A stretch of DNA of 64,000 bases. Origin: Sneathiella sp. P13V-1 (GTDB taxonomy: Bacteria; Pseudomonadota; Alphaproteobacteria; Sneathiellales; Sneathiellaceae). Under the pieces are notes generated by a model that made no database searches, was not told where the DNA came from, and saw only the letters and a list, made by a program, of their open reading frames with translations. Numbering within the stretch: the stretch's first letter is position 1; each line of letters opens with the position of its first letter. The stretch spans positions 620,001-684,000 of the forward strand of contig NZ_WYEU01000001.1 in assembly GCF_015143595.1 (NCBI RefSeq). Reading direction: 5' to 3'. Of the stretch, positions 54,316-63,373 are shown piece after piece. A program made the translations under genes and the position numbers.

Positions 54316-55653
54316 ATGAGAGAAGGCAGCTTAGATGCCCCGACAAGGCATCCTATCGACTGGAACAATCCGGAATTTTACGACGAAGCCCTCCTCGACG
54401 AGGAGTTACGGCGCGTCTTTGACATCTGTCATGGTTGTAGACGTTGCTTCAACTTATGCGATTCATTCCCACGCCTATTCGACCTAGTGGATGAAGCACC
54501 GTCAGAGGAATTGGATACGGTCGATTCTAAAGACTTTAAGTCGGTTGTTGATGCCTGCACATTATGTGACATGTGTTTCCTGACGAAATGCCCATACGTA
54601 CCGCCCCATGAGTTTAATCTGGATTTCCCACATCTCATGCTACGCTACCGGGCTGTTGAGAAATCAAAAGGCGAAGATAAATTTATTCCCCGCCAACTTT
54701 CAAAAACAGACCGTAACGGAAATCTGGCGAAACATGTCGCCCCCATCGCAAATTGGGCAAGCAGCCGTGAGAATGGCGTGACCCGGGGTGTTATGGAAGC
54801 CACCTTGGGTATCCATAAAGACGCGGCTCTTCCCAAATATCATTCTAAAACTCTTGAACAACTGGCCGCAGAGAACGCGCTTACCGTCAATAAAGACGCT
54901 CCTGCCTACGGCCGAAAGGTAGCCATTTACGCCACCTGTTTTGGCAACTTCAACAATCCCGACATCGGCGAGGCAACCCGCAAAGTCCTTGCCCAAAACG
55001 GGGTTGAAAGTGAGGTTGTCTATCCTGGCTGCTGCGGAATGCCATTGCTGGAACAGGGAGATATCGCAAGCGTTGCAGAAAATGCCAAATCGGTTTCCAC
55101 AGAACTGTGCCAGTGGATCGACAAAGGCTATGACATTATCGCGCTCGTCTCCTCTTGCGCGTTGATGTTAAAGTTTGAATGGCCCCTCATCGTGCCAAAT
55201 CACGGAATGGTCGAAAAACTATCCCAAAATACTTTTGATGTGAGCGAATATATTGTTGATATCGCCAAAAAAGAAGGCATTGCAGAAGGGTTGGAGCCTT
55301 TGGACGGGCCCGTTTCCATGCATCTTGCCTGCCATGCGCGCGCGCAAAATATGGGGGCGAAAGGCGCGGAAATGCTGCGGTTGATCCCAAAAACCCGCGT
55401 CGCCATTGTGGAGCGTTGTTCAGGTCATGGTGGATCCTGGGGTATTATGAAAGAAAATTTCGAAACCGCCCTTAAAGTCGGTAAAGTTGCAGCTTCCAAC
55501 GCGTTAAAATCTGGCGCGCCTCATATTGCTTCTGAATGTCCCCTTGCGGCAGACCATCTATTGCAGGGAATTGAAAAACAGGATGCCGAAGCGGCAAAAT
55601 CAAGAACGGCCCATCATCCCATTCAACTCTTGGCCAAAGCTTATGGCCTCTAA
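54316..55653 (+). CDS. GlpC/heterodisulfide-reductase-like Fe-S protein
   Basis: 445 residues. Two 4Fe-4S motifs at the N-terminus, CHGCRRCFNLCDSFP and CTLCDMCFLTKCPYVPP (each CX2CX2CX3C), then CCG-type cysteine-rich regions: YPGCCGMPLLEQGD and the altered VERCSGHGGSWG, where the usual CCG reads CSG. This is the layout of GlpC and related electron-transfer subunits of membrane dehydrogenases, though no glpA/glpB or flavin subunit is near. It may take electrons to or from the rubrerythrin upstream (inference). ATG start, 75 bases after the rubrerythrin gene, with the DUF3501 gene 12 bases downstream. Confidence 0.85.
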   Translation: MREGSLDAPTRHPIDWNNPEFYDEALLDEELRRVFDICHGCRRCFNLCDSFPRLFDLVDEAPSEELDTVDSKDFKSVVDACTLCDMCFLTKCPYVPPHEFNLDFPHLMLRYRAVEKSKGEDKFIPRQLSKTDRNGNLAKHVAPIANWASSRENGVTRGVMEATLGIHKDAALPKYHSKTLEQLAAENALTVNKDAPAYGRKVAIYATCFGNFNNPDIGEATRKVLAQNGVESEVVYPGCCGMPLLEQGDIASVAENAKSVSTELCQWIDKGYDIIALVSSCALMLKFEWPLIVPNHGMVEKLSQNTFDVSEYIVDIAKKEGIAEGLEPLDGPVSMHLACHARAQNMGAKGAEMLRLIPKTRVAIVERCSGHGGSWGIMKENFETALKVGKVAASNALKSGAPHIASECPLAADHLLQGIEKQDAEAAKSRTAHHPIQLLAKAYGL

Positions 55654-55665
55654 GCGGAGCGTAGA

Positions 55666-56256
55666 ATGAGTACCCCCAAGCGTGAGATCACTCGTCAGGA
55701 TATTCTTGATATCGACGACTATATTAAAATCAGGAAAGAGAAGAAGACCGAACTGCTTGAGGTCAAGAAAAACCGCCGCGTTCCCATTGGTCCCTACACG
55801 ACTTTATATTTTGAAAATTACGACACTATGTGGTCGCAAATTCACGAAATGCTCTATATCGAGCGGGGTGGTGAAGAGCAGATTGCAGATGAGCTTAGCG
55901 CCTATGATCCTCTCGTACCCAAAGGGAGTGAGCTTGTGGCGACCTTTATGATCGAAATAAACGACCCGGTCATGCGCGCCCGGGAACTCTTGCGCCTGAC
56001 AAATATTGAAGAGAAAATCTATCTCTCTCTGGGTGGTCACAAGGTTTATGCAGTTCCAGAAGATGACGTGGAACGCACAACAGAAGATGGTAAGACATCC
56101 TCCATCCATTTCTTGCGTTTCCCACTAGGATCTGACGACATGTCGGCTCTCAGATCCCCTGATAGTGACGTAATGGCGGGGATTGAGCATGAAAATTACG
56201 GTCATGTGGCGATCTTGAACAACGCAACGAAAGAAGCTTTAGCGAAAGATCTCTGA
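55666..56256 (+). CDS. DUF3501 family protein
   Basis: 196 residues, no membrane helix or signal. Recognised from DILDIDDYIKIRKEKKTEL, RVPIGPYTTLYFENYDTMW and IHEMLYIERGG, typical of DUF3501 proteins, which co-occur with rubrerythrin and Fe-S protein genes in Proteobacteria. Mostly polar, alpha/beta looking, no catalytic motif that I can name. The function is unknown; context suggests a role in peroxide or iron stress. Twelve bases after the Fe-S gene; its stop is convergent with the SH3-protein gene. Confidence 0.85.
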   Translation: MSTPKREITRQDILDIDDYIKIRKEKKTELLEVKKNRRVPIGPYTTLYFENYDTMWSQIHEMLYIERGGEEQIADELSAYDPLVPKGSELVATFMIEINDPVMRARELLRLTNIEEKIYLSLGGHKVYAVPEDDVERTTEDGKTSSIHFLRFPLGSDDMSALRSPDSDVMAGIEHENYGHVAILNNATKEALAKDL

Positions 56257-56258
56257 CC

Positions 56259-56831
56259 TTAACGAACCTTCTCGTTTTCAAGAACCCCATAGAAATGTGA
56301 GGTCAGCATCCAGCCTTCATTGCCAGCGATATCGACCTTGCACCATGGCCCATCACATTCCAGAAGGCGCCCCTGCACACCCGGTTCCGCAAGCAAAAGA
56401 ACCGCGCTTTTCTTTTCCCGGTCCTCATACATCGGGCGCCTCTTTCCAGTCACCAGAATGGTCCGGCGGTTCGACAGCAGGCTTTTGTGGATCCAACCCG
56501 TGGCCCCATCCACATCCCGCACCTGACGCCAATGTTCATATTCTGCAATCACTTCCAACGGCCAGCCGCTTCGCACGAACACCCAGGAAATGGGATAACG
56601 TTTACCCGGCCCAACCCGCACATTGACCTCGTCGGATGACAAGGAGACAAAACGCGGGACTTTTCCGGCAGCTTGCGAAGACGGTATTTGGGCAAGGCCT
56701 GTAAAAAAGACCGAAACCAAGGCCAATGCGACACATTTTTTGAAAAAGGTTCTGAACAAGCTCTGCCCCGCCCATGATTTTATTGATGTGAATTGTCCAT
56801 CTTTATGCCAACTGGACCATATGATGGTCAA
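56259..56831 (-). CDS. Secreted SH3-domain protein
   Basis: 190 residues at the longest start (TTG). A signal peptide-like segment (CVALALVSVFFTGLAQIPSSQA) sits at about residues 33-54; a TTG at about residue 25 with GGGGC before it may be the true start. The mature part contains bacterial SH3 repeats (VSLSSDEVNVRVGPGKRYPI, WRQVRDVDGATGWIHKSLL, CKVDIAGNEGWMLTSHFYG), which bind cell-wall or glycan in periplasm. Function unknown. It neighbours, divergently, a 2-hydroxyacid dehydrogenase, a pairing common in alphaproteobacteria. Confidence 0.8.
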   Translation of the reverse strand: MTIIWSSWHKDGQFTSIKSWAGQSLFRTFFKKCVALALVSVFFTGLAQIPSSQAAGKVPRFVSLSSDEVNVRVGPGKRYPISWVFVRSGWPLEVIAEYEHWRQVRDVDGATGWIHKSLLSNRRTILVTGKRRPMYEDREKKSAVLLLAEPGVQGRLLECDGPWCKVDIAGNEGWMLTSHFYGVLENEKVR

Positions 56832-56944
56832 GACAGCAAAAAAAGTAAGCCAAAGCGCAAGCCGCTAATTGTCTCGGCGCGAGTGATCTGCTAGATATCT
56901 AAAGCGATTAAACGCTAGAAAATGCCCCGAACAGAGAGGCCAGT

Positions 56945-57940
56945 ATGTCAGAGTCGTCCAAGAAGAAACCTATTGTTGTTGTTACGCGCAAACTTCCTGA
57001 TGCGGTTGAAACCCGTATGATGGAGCTGTTTGACACGCGCTTGAATCATGACGACACGCCCATGACGCAAGCCGAGCTTGTTGAAGCGGTGAAAATTGCC
57101 GACGTTCTGGTCCCAACGGTAACCGACAAAATTGATCTGGGTGTTCTAAGTCAGGCCAACCCGAACCTGAAACTGATCGCAAGTTTCGGTACAGGTGTTG
57201 ACCATATTGATCTGGACACCGCCCGTCAGCGTGGCATCACTGTGACAAACACCCCGGGTGTTCTAACCGAAGATACAGCGGACATGACAATGGCCCTGAT
57301 TATGGCTGTACCGCGCCGCCTCACCGAAGGCGAACGCCTGATGCGCAGCGGCGATTGGGAAGGCTGGTCACCAACGGGGATGCTCGGTCACCGGATCTGG
57401 GGCAAGCGCCTTGGTATTGTGGGTATGGGCCGGATTGGTCAGGCAGTTGCCCGCCGTGCTAAAGCCTTTGGTCTGTCCATCCACTATCATAACCGTAACC
57501 GTGTAAATTCAGATGTTGAAGGTGAACTGGAAGCCACTTACTGGCAGAGCCTGGATCAGATGCTGGCCCGTATGGATATCATTTCCATCAACTGCCCGCA
57601 CACACCCGGCACATTCCACCTTCTGAACGCCCGTCGTCTGAAGCTGATGCAGAAGCATTCCTATATCGTCAACACTTCCCGTGGTGAAGTGGTGGATGAA
57701 AACGCACTGACACGCATGTTGATGAACGGTGATCTTGCCGGTGCTGGCCTTGACGTGTTTGAAAAAGAACCTGCGGTTAATCCGAAGCTTCTGAAACTGG
57801 ATAATGTTATCCTTCTGCCGCATATGGGCTCGGCCACAATTGAAGGCCGGATCGATATGGGCTCCAAGGTTATTATCAACATTAAGACATTTGTTGACGG
57901 CCACACCCCACCTGACCGGGTGCTGGCAGCCATGCTCTAA
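56945..57940 (+). CDS. D-2-hydroxyacid dehydrogenase (glyoxylate/hydroxypyruvate reductase type)
   Basis: 331 residues. NAD(P)-binding loop GIVGMGRIGQAVARRAKAFG, substrate/catalytic residues in NTSRGEVVDENAL (Arg), FEKEPAVNP (Glu) and LPHMGSAT (His) match D-glycerate/glyoxylate reductases such as GyaR. It reduces glyoxylate or hydroxypyruvate, or oxidises D-2-hydroxyacids, in the cytoplasm. ATG start; GGCCAGT upstream. The neighbouring SH3 gene diverges and the arfB gene follows 35 bases later behind a terminator. Confidence 0.92.
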   Translation: MSESSKKKPIVVVTRKLPDAVETRMMELFDTRLNHDDTPMTQAELVEAVKIADVLVPTVTDKIDLGVLSQANPNLKLIASFGTGVDHIDLDTARQRGITVTNTPGVLTEDTADMTMALIMAVPRRLTEGERLMRSGDWEGWSPTGMLGHRIWGKRLGIVGMGRIGQAVARRAKAFGLSIHYHNRNRVNSDVEGELEATYWQSLDQMLARMDIISINCPHTPGTFHLLNARRLKLMQKHSYIVNTSRGEVVDENALTRMLMNGDLAGAGLDVFEKEPAVNPKLLKLDNVILLPHMGSATIEGRIDMGSKVIINIKTFVDGHTPPDRVLAAML

Positions 57941-57944
57941 TCAC

Positions 57945-57970
57945 AAGGCCCGCAAATGCGGGCCTTTTTT
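57945..57970 (+). terminator. Rho-independent terminator after the dehydrogenase gene
   Basis: AAGGCCCGC-AAAT-GCGGGCCTT with TTTTTT: strong GC stem and T run. The arfB start lies only a few bases beyond it. Confidence 0.88.
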
Positions 57971-57975
57971 CCATC

Positions 57976-58401
57976 ATGATACAAATCACTCCCCACATAT
58001 TTATTCACGAAGATGAATTGATCGAAACCTTCGTTCGATCCTCCGGCCCTGGAGGGCAGAATGTGAACAAGGTAGAAACGGCGGTCCAACTGCGCTTTGA
58101 CGCAAAGGGCAGTCCAAATCTGCCGCGCCCGGTATTCTACCGCCTTCAAAAACTGGCGGGTCAGCGAATGACCAAGGACGGTGTCCTTATCATTAATGCC
58201 AGTGAATACCGCACACAGGATCGCAATCGTAAAGCCGCGCAGGACAGGCTGATCACCCTTATTCAACAAGCAACCATCGTCCCCAAAAAACGCCGCCCGA
58301 CAAAACCAACCTTCGCCAGTAAACAAAAGCGTTTGAAACAGAAATCCGAACGGAGTGAGGTCAAAAAGGGGCGTGGACGCATTTCAAGGTCAGATTATTA
58401 G
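57976..58401 (+). CDS. arfB: Alternative ribosome-rescue factor ArfB (peptidyl-tRNA hydrolase)
   Basis: 141 residues. The catalytic GGQ motif is in RSSGPGGQNVNKVET, within an RF-like domain, and a basic C-terminal tail (KQKRLKQKSERSEVKKGRGR) that enters the mRNA channel, as known for ArfB (YaeJ). It releases ribosomes stalled without a stop codon. The start ATG is directly after the terminator, so it is probably transcribed from its own promoter or by readthrough. Confidence 0.95.
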   Translation: MIQITPHIFIHEDELIETFVRSSGPGGQNVNKVETAVQLRFDAKGSPNLPRPVFYRLQKLAGQRMTKDGVLIINASEYRTQDRNRKAAQDRLITLIQQATIVPKKRRPTKPTFASKQKRLKQKSERSEVKKGRGRISRSDY

Positions 58402-58499
58402 TAGTTCCTTTAGTTGATAATTTATTCAAAGTTAATTCGAACTTAACAGATCTAACGTTATATTCGGTTTTACTCTCAGATTCTCTGTGAAAGTAAGAA

Positions 58500-59300
58500 A
58501 TGTATTTTGTCCTTTTCAAGAATGTTCTTTTGATACTTTTCGCCTTTGTTTTTTTGGGGGCAAGAACAGTCATCGCAGAGTCAAATAAGGAGAAAATTGC
58601 CCTCGTATATGCCAATAAATGGGCACCTATTTCCGCGGGCGACGAAGAACAGGTTAAGGGAATCCTGCCTGATTTGATGCATGAAATTCTACACATACGC
58701 ATGGGTCTTGATATTTCCCATTTGGGAAGGCCTTGGGGCCGGGCTCAACAGGATGTCGAAAGCGGAATTGCGGACGGTTTTATAACAACACCGACCAGTG
58801 CCAGGAAAATATACTCAAACCAATCAGAGCAAGATGTGCTCTACATACCTTTTCAGGCTTTTGTCCGAGCGAATAGTGAGGCCGAAGTCAGCCTTAAAGA
58901 AGGTAAGGCTTTGGATAAACTCCAGAATACGACCTTTTGTGATGTTCTTGGCAACAATTGGGCAGTGGAGTTTTACGGCGCAAGAAACATTGATTATCTG
59001 ACCGTTCCGTCAATCGATATCTGCCTGAAAATGCTCGATAAAGAACGCGCAGATGTTATCATTCACGCAAGCCCTGTTACGCAGCTTTTTATCAAGAAAC
59101 TAAAGCTGACAGATAGAATATCTATGATCCCGCATGTCTACAAAGAGAGTCCGAGATTTCCCCTCCTCATTTCCAAAAAATCAAACCTCGACCCAGAATT
59201 CTTGGACCATTTTGACAGCACGGTCTCTGAAATGAAGGATACGGGAGAATATGATCGGCTGCTCAATAACCTGATAAAACGGAACCTGGATCTCTTCTAG
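58500..59300 (+). CDS. Periplasmic solute-binding protein (family 3-like), orphan
   Basis: 266 residues. A signal peptide-like start (VLFKNVLLILFAFVFLGARTVIA) is followed by KEKIALVYANKWAPISAGDE, WGRAQQDVESGIADGFI and SARKIYSNQSEQ, as in transporter substrate-binding domain proteins. No permease or ATPase is adjacent. It could instead be a signalling or electron-transfer-linked binding protein. AT-rich upstream region (58402-58499) differs from neighbours. Substrate unknown. Confidence 0.75.
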   Translation: MYFVLFKNVLLILFAFVFLGARTVIAESNKEKIALVYANKWAPISAGDEEQVKGILPDLMHEILHIRMGLDISHLGRPWGRAQQDVESGIADGFITTPTSARKIYSNQSEQDVLYIPFQAFVRANSEAEVSLKEGKALDKLQNTTFCDVLGNNWAVEFYGARNIDYLTVPSIDICLKMLDKERADVIIHASPVTQLFIKKLKLTDRISMIPHVYKESPRFPLLISKKSNLDPEFLDHFDSTVSEMKDTGEYDRLLNNLIKRNLDLF

Positions 59301-59315
59301 GCTGAATTGAGCGAA

Positions 59316-59361
59316 CTCACTATTTCTAATTCGCTTGCAATACTCCCCTGAAAATAGTGAG
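59316..59361. repeat. 10-bp perfect inverted repeat between the binding-protein and DMT genes
   Basis: CTCACTATTT (59316-59325) and AAATAGTGAG (59352-59361), 26 bases apart. It might form a long-loop hairpin (terminator-like) or be an operator for the DMT gene downstream. Confidence 0.5.
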
Positions 59362-59402
59362 ATCAGGATCGGTCGTGGGCGCGTCCATCTGGAATTAAAT
59401 CA

Positions 59403-60266
59403 ATGCAAGACAACAACATTGCGAGAGCTATCTCCCTGACCACACTTGCCATGTTGGCTTTTGCGGCAAATTCTGTCCTTTGCCGCCTTGCCCTTGCAGA
59501 TAGCACAATAGACGCAGCCAGCTTTACCGCTGTTCGAACACTGTCAGGAGCAATAATTCTGCTGGTACTTTTTAGTTTTTCCGCTCAAGCACGCAAGACG
59601 CCAGCTCCCTTTAAACCCCGTATTTTCCAGATAATAAGCCTCATCGGCTACATGGTTTTCTTCTCGTTTGCCTATAACACTCTTGCAGCAGGTACTGGTG
59701 CCCTCATCCTGTTTGGTGCTGTTCAAATCACCATGTTTATGATCGCCCTAAAGCAAGGGGAGCATTTCCCGCCCCTCGCCTGGGCGGGGCTCGTTCTAGC
59801 CATTGGTGGCCTTGTCTATCTTGTCTCTCCGGGGTTGAGCGCGCCTGATCCGGTAGGTGCTGTTCTCATGGCAATTGCAGGGGTATCTTGGGGCGTTTAT
59901 TCACTGCTTGGACGCGGCACGGGTAACCCGCTTCAGTCCACCATGTCCAATTTTCTATATGCTGCACCTGTGACCATCCTTTTAGTTTTGATCATGATGG
60001 AAGACCTGCACGTCACCCCCTTTGGGATGATAATGGCTATTCTATCAGGTGCTCTTGCGTCCGGATGCGGATATGCCATTTGGTATGCCGCATTGAAAGG
60101 ACTTACGGCTAGCCGCGCCGCAACAGTTCAACTTACCGTTCCGGCCATTGCGGCCATCGGCGGTGCGTTTTTGTTATCCGAAGATATTACTTTCCGCCTT
60201 GCCATTGCTGGTATCGTTACATTAGGGGGTGTCGGGATCGTCCTTAGCCAGAAAATGAAGGCCTGA
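59403..60266 (+). CDS. DMT-superfamily (EamA) transporter
   Basis: 287 residues with about ten hydrophobic segments and two EamA repeats (first about 8-135, second about 145-280). Segments LAMLAFAANSVLCRLAL at the start and YAAPVTILLVLIMMEDL in the second half are typical. Such transporters export metabolites, amino acids or drugs; the substrate is unknown. ATG start, with GGAA ~9 bases upstream. Its stop is 12 bases from the convergent RND gene stop. Confidence 0.88.
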   Translation: MQDNNIARAISLTTLAMLAFAANSVLCRLALADSTIDAASFTAVRTLSGAIILLVLFSFSAQARKTPAPFKPRIFQIISLIGYMVFFSFAYNTLAAGTGALILFGAVQITMFMIALKQGEHFPPLAWAGLVLAIGGLVYLVSPGLSAPDPVGAVLMAIAGVSWGVYSLLGRGTGNPLQSTMSNFLYAAPVTILLVLIMMEDLHVTPFGMIMAILSGALASGCGYAIWYAALKGLTASRAATVQLTVPAIAAIGGAFLLSEDITFRLAIAGIVTLGGVGIVLSQKMKA

Positions 60267-60278
60267 TCCCGACTAACC

Positions 60279-63200
60279 TTATCCAGCTGCTGCCAAATCC
60301 CCTTTTTGGTATTTCACCCGATAGAACAACGCAAATAGTACCGGCACAACAATGAGTGTCAGGACAGTGGCGAAGCCAAGACCGAACATGATGGTCACCG
60401 CGAGCGGCGCAAAGAAAGCATCGGTGAGCAGCGGGATCAATCCAAGCACCGTTGTAATGGCCGCCAATGTCACGGGACGCAGACGACTTACCGCAGCGCG
60501 AAGGATCGCCTCTTTCATTTCCGTCTGCTCTTCTTCCACAAGGCGTTTAATTTCTTCCACGAGAACGATCCCATTTTTCAGCAACATTCCTGACAGGCTG
60601 AGGAAACCAAGCAAGGCTGTAAAACTGAACGGCTGGTTTAATAGAAGAAGACCAGAGCTCACCCCGATGATGGAAAGCGGCACAGTCAGCCACACCACAA
60701 GGGTTTGACGAACGGAGTTGAATAACAGAACCGTAATGGCCACCATCGCCAACACGCCAATAGGCACAAATTCAAACACGGCTTTGTTGGCATCTTGTTG
60801 GGCTTCATATTCACCGCCCCATTCAAGACGGTACCCCGGTGGCAATTCCAGCGCCTCAACCTTCTTACTGAGCTGATTGTAAAGTTCGAACGAGTTCACC
60901 CCGCTGTTTGGATCAGGATCCGCCCAGATCTGCACGGTCCGTTTCCGGTCCCGCCGCATAATCAACGGATCTTCCCAGCCCACATCAATTCGGCTCACCA
61001 CATCGTTGATGTTGACGTAGGTACTAAGCGCCGGACTGAAGATCTGGATGTCTTCCAGCTGCTGCACTTCTTTACGATCCTCAAGCGGAGGCTGGATCAG
61101 GATCGGAAGCAATGTAGACCCTTCACGATACAGCGCCACCTGAACACCCGACACATTCATACGAATGGCATTATTAAGATCCGTTTTAGAAATCCCCAAG
61201 CGACGAGCTTCTGCTTCCAAAAAGCGCGGATGTAGAACCTTCGCCCGCTCCCGCCAGTCATGGCGTACATTGATGGCATTGGGATTATCCAAAAACAGGT
61301 TACGCACCTGATCTGCAATCTCCCGAAGTTTGGCACTGTCCGGCCCACTTATGCGGGCCTCAATTTTCGCTTTGGTCGCGGGACCGATAAAGATCCGATC
61401 CGATTTTGAGAAGGCCTGCGGGGCTTCCTCTTTCAGGATTTTCTCTACCCACTCGCGGGTCGGCTGCACTTTGTCGTAAGAAGAAACTTCAATGATATAT
61501 TGACCGTAACTCGCATAGTTTTTTTCTAATGCGTATGTCAGCATAAAGCGTTCCGCACCGCGGCCCACTGTTGTGGTCACTTTTTTCACATCCGGGTTTT
61601 CAAGGATCCGTTTTTCAAATTTCTCCATATCCGCGGAAGTACTTCTGATGTCTGAACCTTCCGGCAGCCAGTAATCGACAGTAAAGACAGGCAATGTGGA
61701 AGGTGGGAAGAAGGCTTGGCTCACAAAGGTAAAGCCATAAATGGCACCAGCAAGGCCACCGATCATCACAATTGTAGACAACCATCTGAACCTCAGCGTG
61801 ATAAACAGAAATCCTTTATAGGCACGGTAAAAGACACCTTTGTAAGGGTCAATTTCTTCAGCTCCCTCTTCCTGCGCGTCTCCTTCTTTAAACATCATGC
61901 TCGCAAAGAAAGGGGTTAAGGTAATCGCCATCACCCAACTGATCATGAGGGAGAAGAGCAAGACCCAGAACAAAGACCCGGTAAACTCACCGGAGGCATC
62001 AGGGGACAATCCAATGGGCGCAAAAGCCGTTACAGAAATCACGGTTGCACCCAGCAAAGGCCATTTCGTCTGGGAGACAATAAGTTTTGCTGCCTCTACC
62101 CGGTTTAGGCCGCGTTTGATACCGATAAGGATCCCTTCGGCCACCACAATGGCGTTATCCACCAGCATCCCCAGCGCAATGATCAGCGCCCCCAATGAAA
62201 TACGGTGCAGATCAATGGCAAATAACTTCATGGCAATAAAGGTCGCCAGGATCGTGATCAGCAGAACAAGGCTCATCAGGATACCGGAACGCAACCCCAT
62301 AGAGACAAGTAGAACCACAATCACAATGGCAATGGCTTGACCCAGACTGATCACAAAATCACTGACGGATTGGTCCACTTGCGCAGGCTGATCATAAATC
62401 ACGCCGATTTCCATGCCGATAGGACGCGCATATTCCAGCGCTTCCAGCCGTTCATTAACGGCCTGACCGACTTCAACAACGTTCACACCGGTTGAAAAGG
62501 ACACACCCAATGTAAGAGCGGCTTCACCGTTGAAGCGATAAATATGGGACGGGGGATCCGAATATGTACGCTTCACATCTGCAACGTCAGACAGATAAAT
62601 GATCTTACCATTGGCCTGACCCAACATCAGATCACGAAGCTCACCTACACCGCTTCTGTCCTCAGCGCTTTCAATACGGATATATTCACTACCGACAAGG
62701 ATATTGCCGGCATCACTCACCAAATTCTGATTCTGCAACAAAGACGCCAGCATGGAAACCGACATGTTAAGCGCTGTCAATTTCGCACGGTTTACTTCCA
62801 GGACGATTTGTTCCGTCCGGCGACCACCCACGGCAACCTTGCCAACTCCCTCCACAAGAACCAACTCACGGCGAATATAATCCACATAATCAGCAAGCTC
62901 CTCATAGGAATATCCGGGCCCGGTCACCGCCATAAAGACGCCATACACGTCGCCAAAATCATCATTGATGATCGGGGCGTTTGCCCCCGGTGGAAGCCTT
63001 CCTTCCATATCCCGGATTTTGCGGCGCATTTCATCCCAGATCTGGGCAAGATCCGCTTTACGGTAGATGCTTTTCATCTCTACCTCTACCTGGGAACGGC
63101 CTGCAGAAGATATGGATTTGATATTGTCCACATATGGAAGTTGCTGCAGTGCGTTCTCAATGGGCAGCGTGACTTCCTCTTCCACCTCAACCGGGGATGC

Positions 63201-63359
63201 CCCAGGGTATGACGTGACGATCACAGACTGTTTAATCGTAAATTCCGGATCTTCAAGGCGCCCAAGTCCCAAAAAGGCAAGTATACCGCCGCCGATCAGG
63301 ATCAGCGTGATCATCCAACTGACGGTCGTGCGTTTGATGGAATATTCTGTAAGGTCCAT
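60279..63359 (-). CDS. RND-family efflux permease
   Basis: 1026 residues with 12 membrane helices and two large periplasmic domains, the AcrB/MexF layout. Proton-relay helix 4 has LGMLVDNAIVVAE where AcrB has two Asp residues (VDD); here only the first Asp remains, the second is Asn. The helix-10 Lys is present in LLKNGIVLVEE. It pumps hydrophobic or cationic compounds out of the cell with a periplasmic adaptor, which lies 14 bases upstream on the same strand; no outer-membrane channel gene is seen in the window. Substrate unknown. Confidence 0.92.
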   Translation of the reverse strand: MDLTEYSIKRTTVSWMITLILIGGGILAFLGLGRLEDPEFTIKQSVIVTSYPGASPVEVEEEVTLPIENALQQLPYVDNIKSISSAGRSQVEVEMKSIYRKADLAQIWDEMRRKIRDMEGRLPPGANAPIINDDFGDVYGVFMAVTGPGYSYEELADYVDYIRRELVLVEGVGKVAVGGRRTEQIVLEVNRAKLTALNMSVSMLASLLQNQNLVSDAGNILVGSEYIRIESAEDRSGVGELRDLMLGQANGKIIYLSDVADVKRTYSDPPSHIYRFNGEAALTLGVSFSTGVNVVEVGQAVNERLEALEYARPIGMEIGVIYDQPAQVDQSVSDFVISLGQAIAIVIVVLLVSMGLRSGILMSLVLLITILATFIAMKLFAIDLHRISLGALIIALGMLVDNAIVVAEGILIGIKRGLNRVEAAKLIVSQTKWPLLGATVISVTAFAPIGLSPDASGEFTGSLFWVLLFSLMISWVMAITLTPFFASMMFKEGDAQEEGAEEIDPYKGVFYRAYKGFLFITLRFRWLSTIVMIGGLAGAIYGFTFVSQAFFPPSTLPVFTVDYWLPEGSDIRSTSADMEKFEKRILENPDVKKVTTTVGRGAERFMLTYALEKNYASYGQYIIEVSSYDKVQPTREWVEKILKEEAPQAFSKSDRIFIGPATKAKIEARISGPDSAKLREIADQVRNLFLDNPNAINVRHDWRERAKVLHPRFLEAEARRLGISKTDLNNAIRMNVSGVQVALYREGSTLLPILIQPPLEDRKEVQQLEDIQIFSPALSTYVNINDVVSRIDVGWEDPLIMRRDRKRTVQIWADPDPNSGVNSFELYNQLSKKVEALELPPGYRLEWGGEYEAQQDANKAVFEFVPIGVLAMVAITVLLFNSVRQTLVVWLTVPLSIIGVSSGLLLLNQPFSFTALLGFLSLSGMLLKNGIVLVEEIKRLVEEEQTEMKEAILRAAVSRLRPVTLAAITTVLGLIPLLTDAFFAPLAVTIMFGLGFATVLTLIVVPVLFALFYRVKYQKGDLAAAG

Positions 63360-63373
63360 TTCTACACCCCGCC

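Noticed and set aside
58433-58449. Imperfect palindrome GTTAATTCGAACTTAAC upstream of the binding-protein gene
   Set aside because: Arms mismatch at two positions and the region is AT-rich, so chance is likely.
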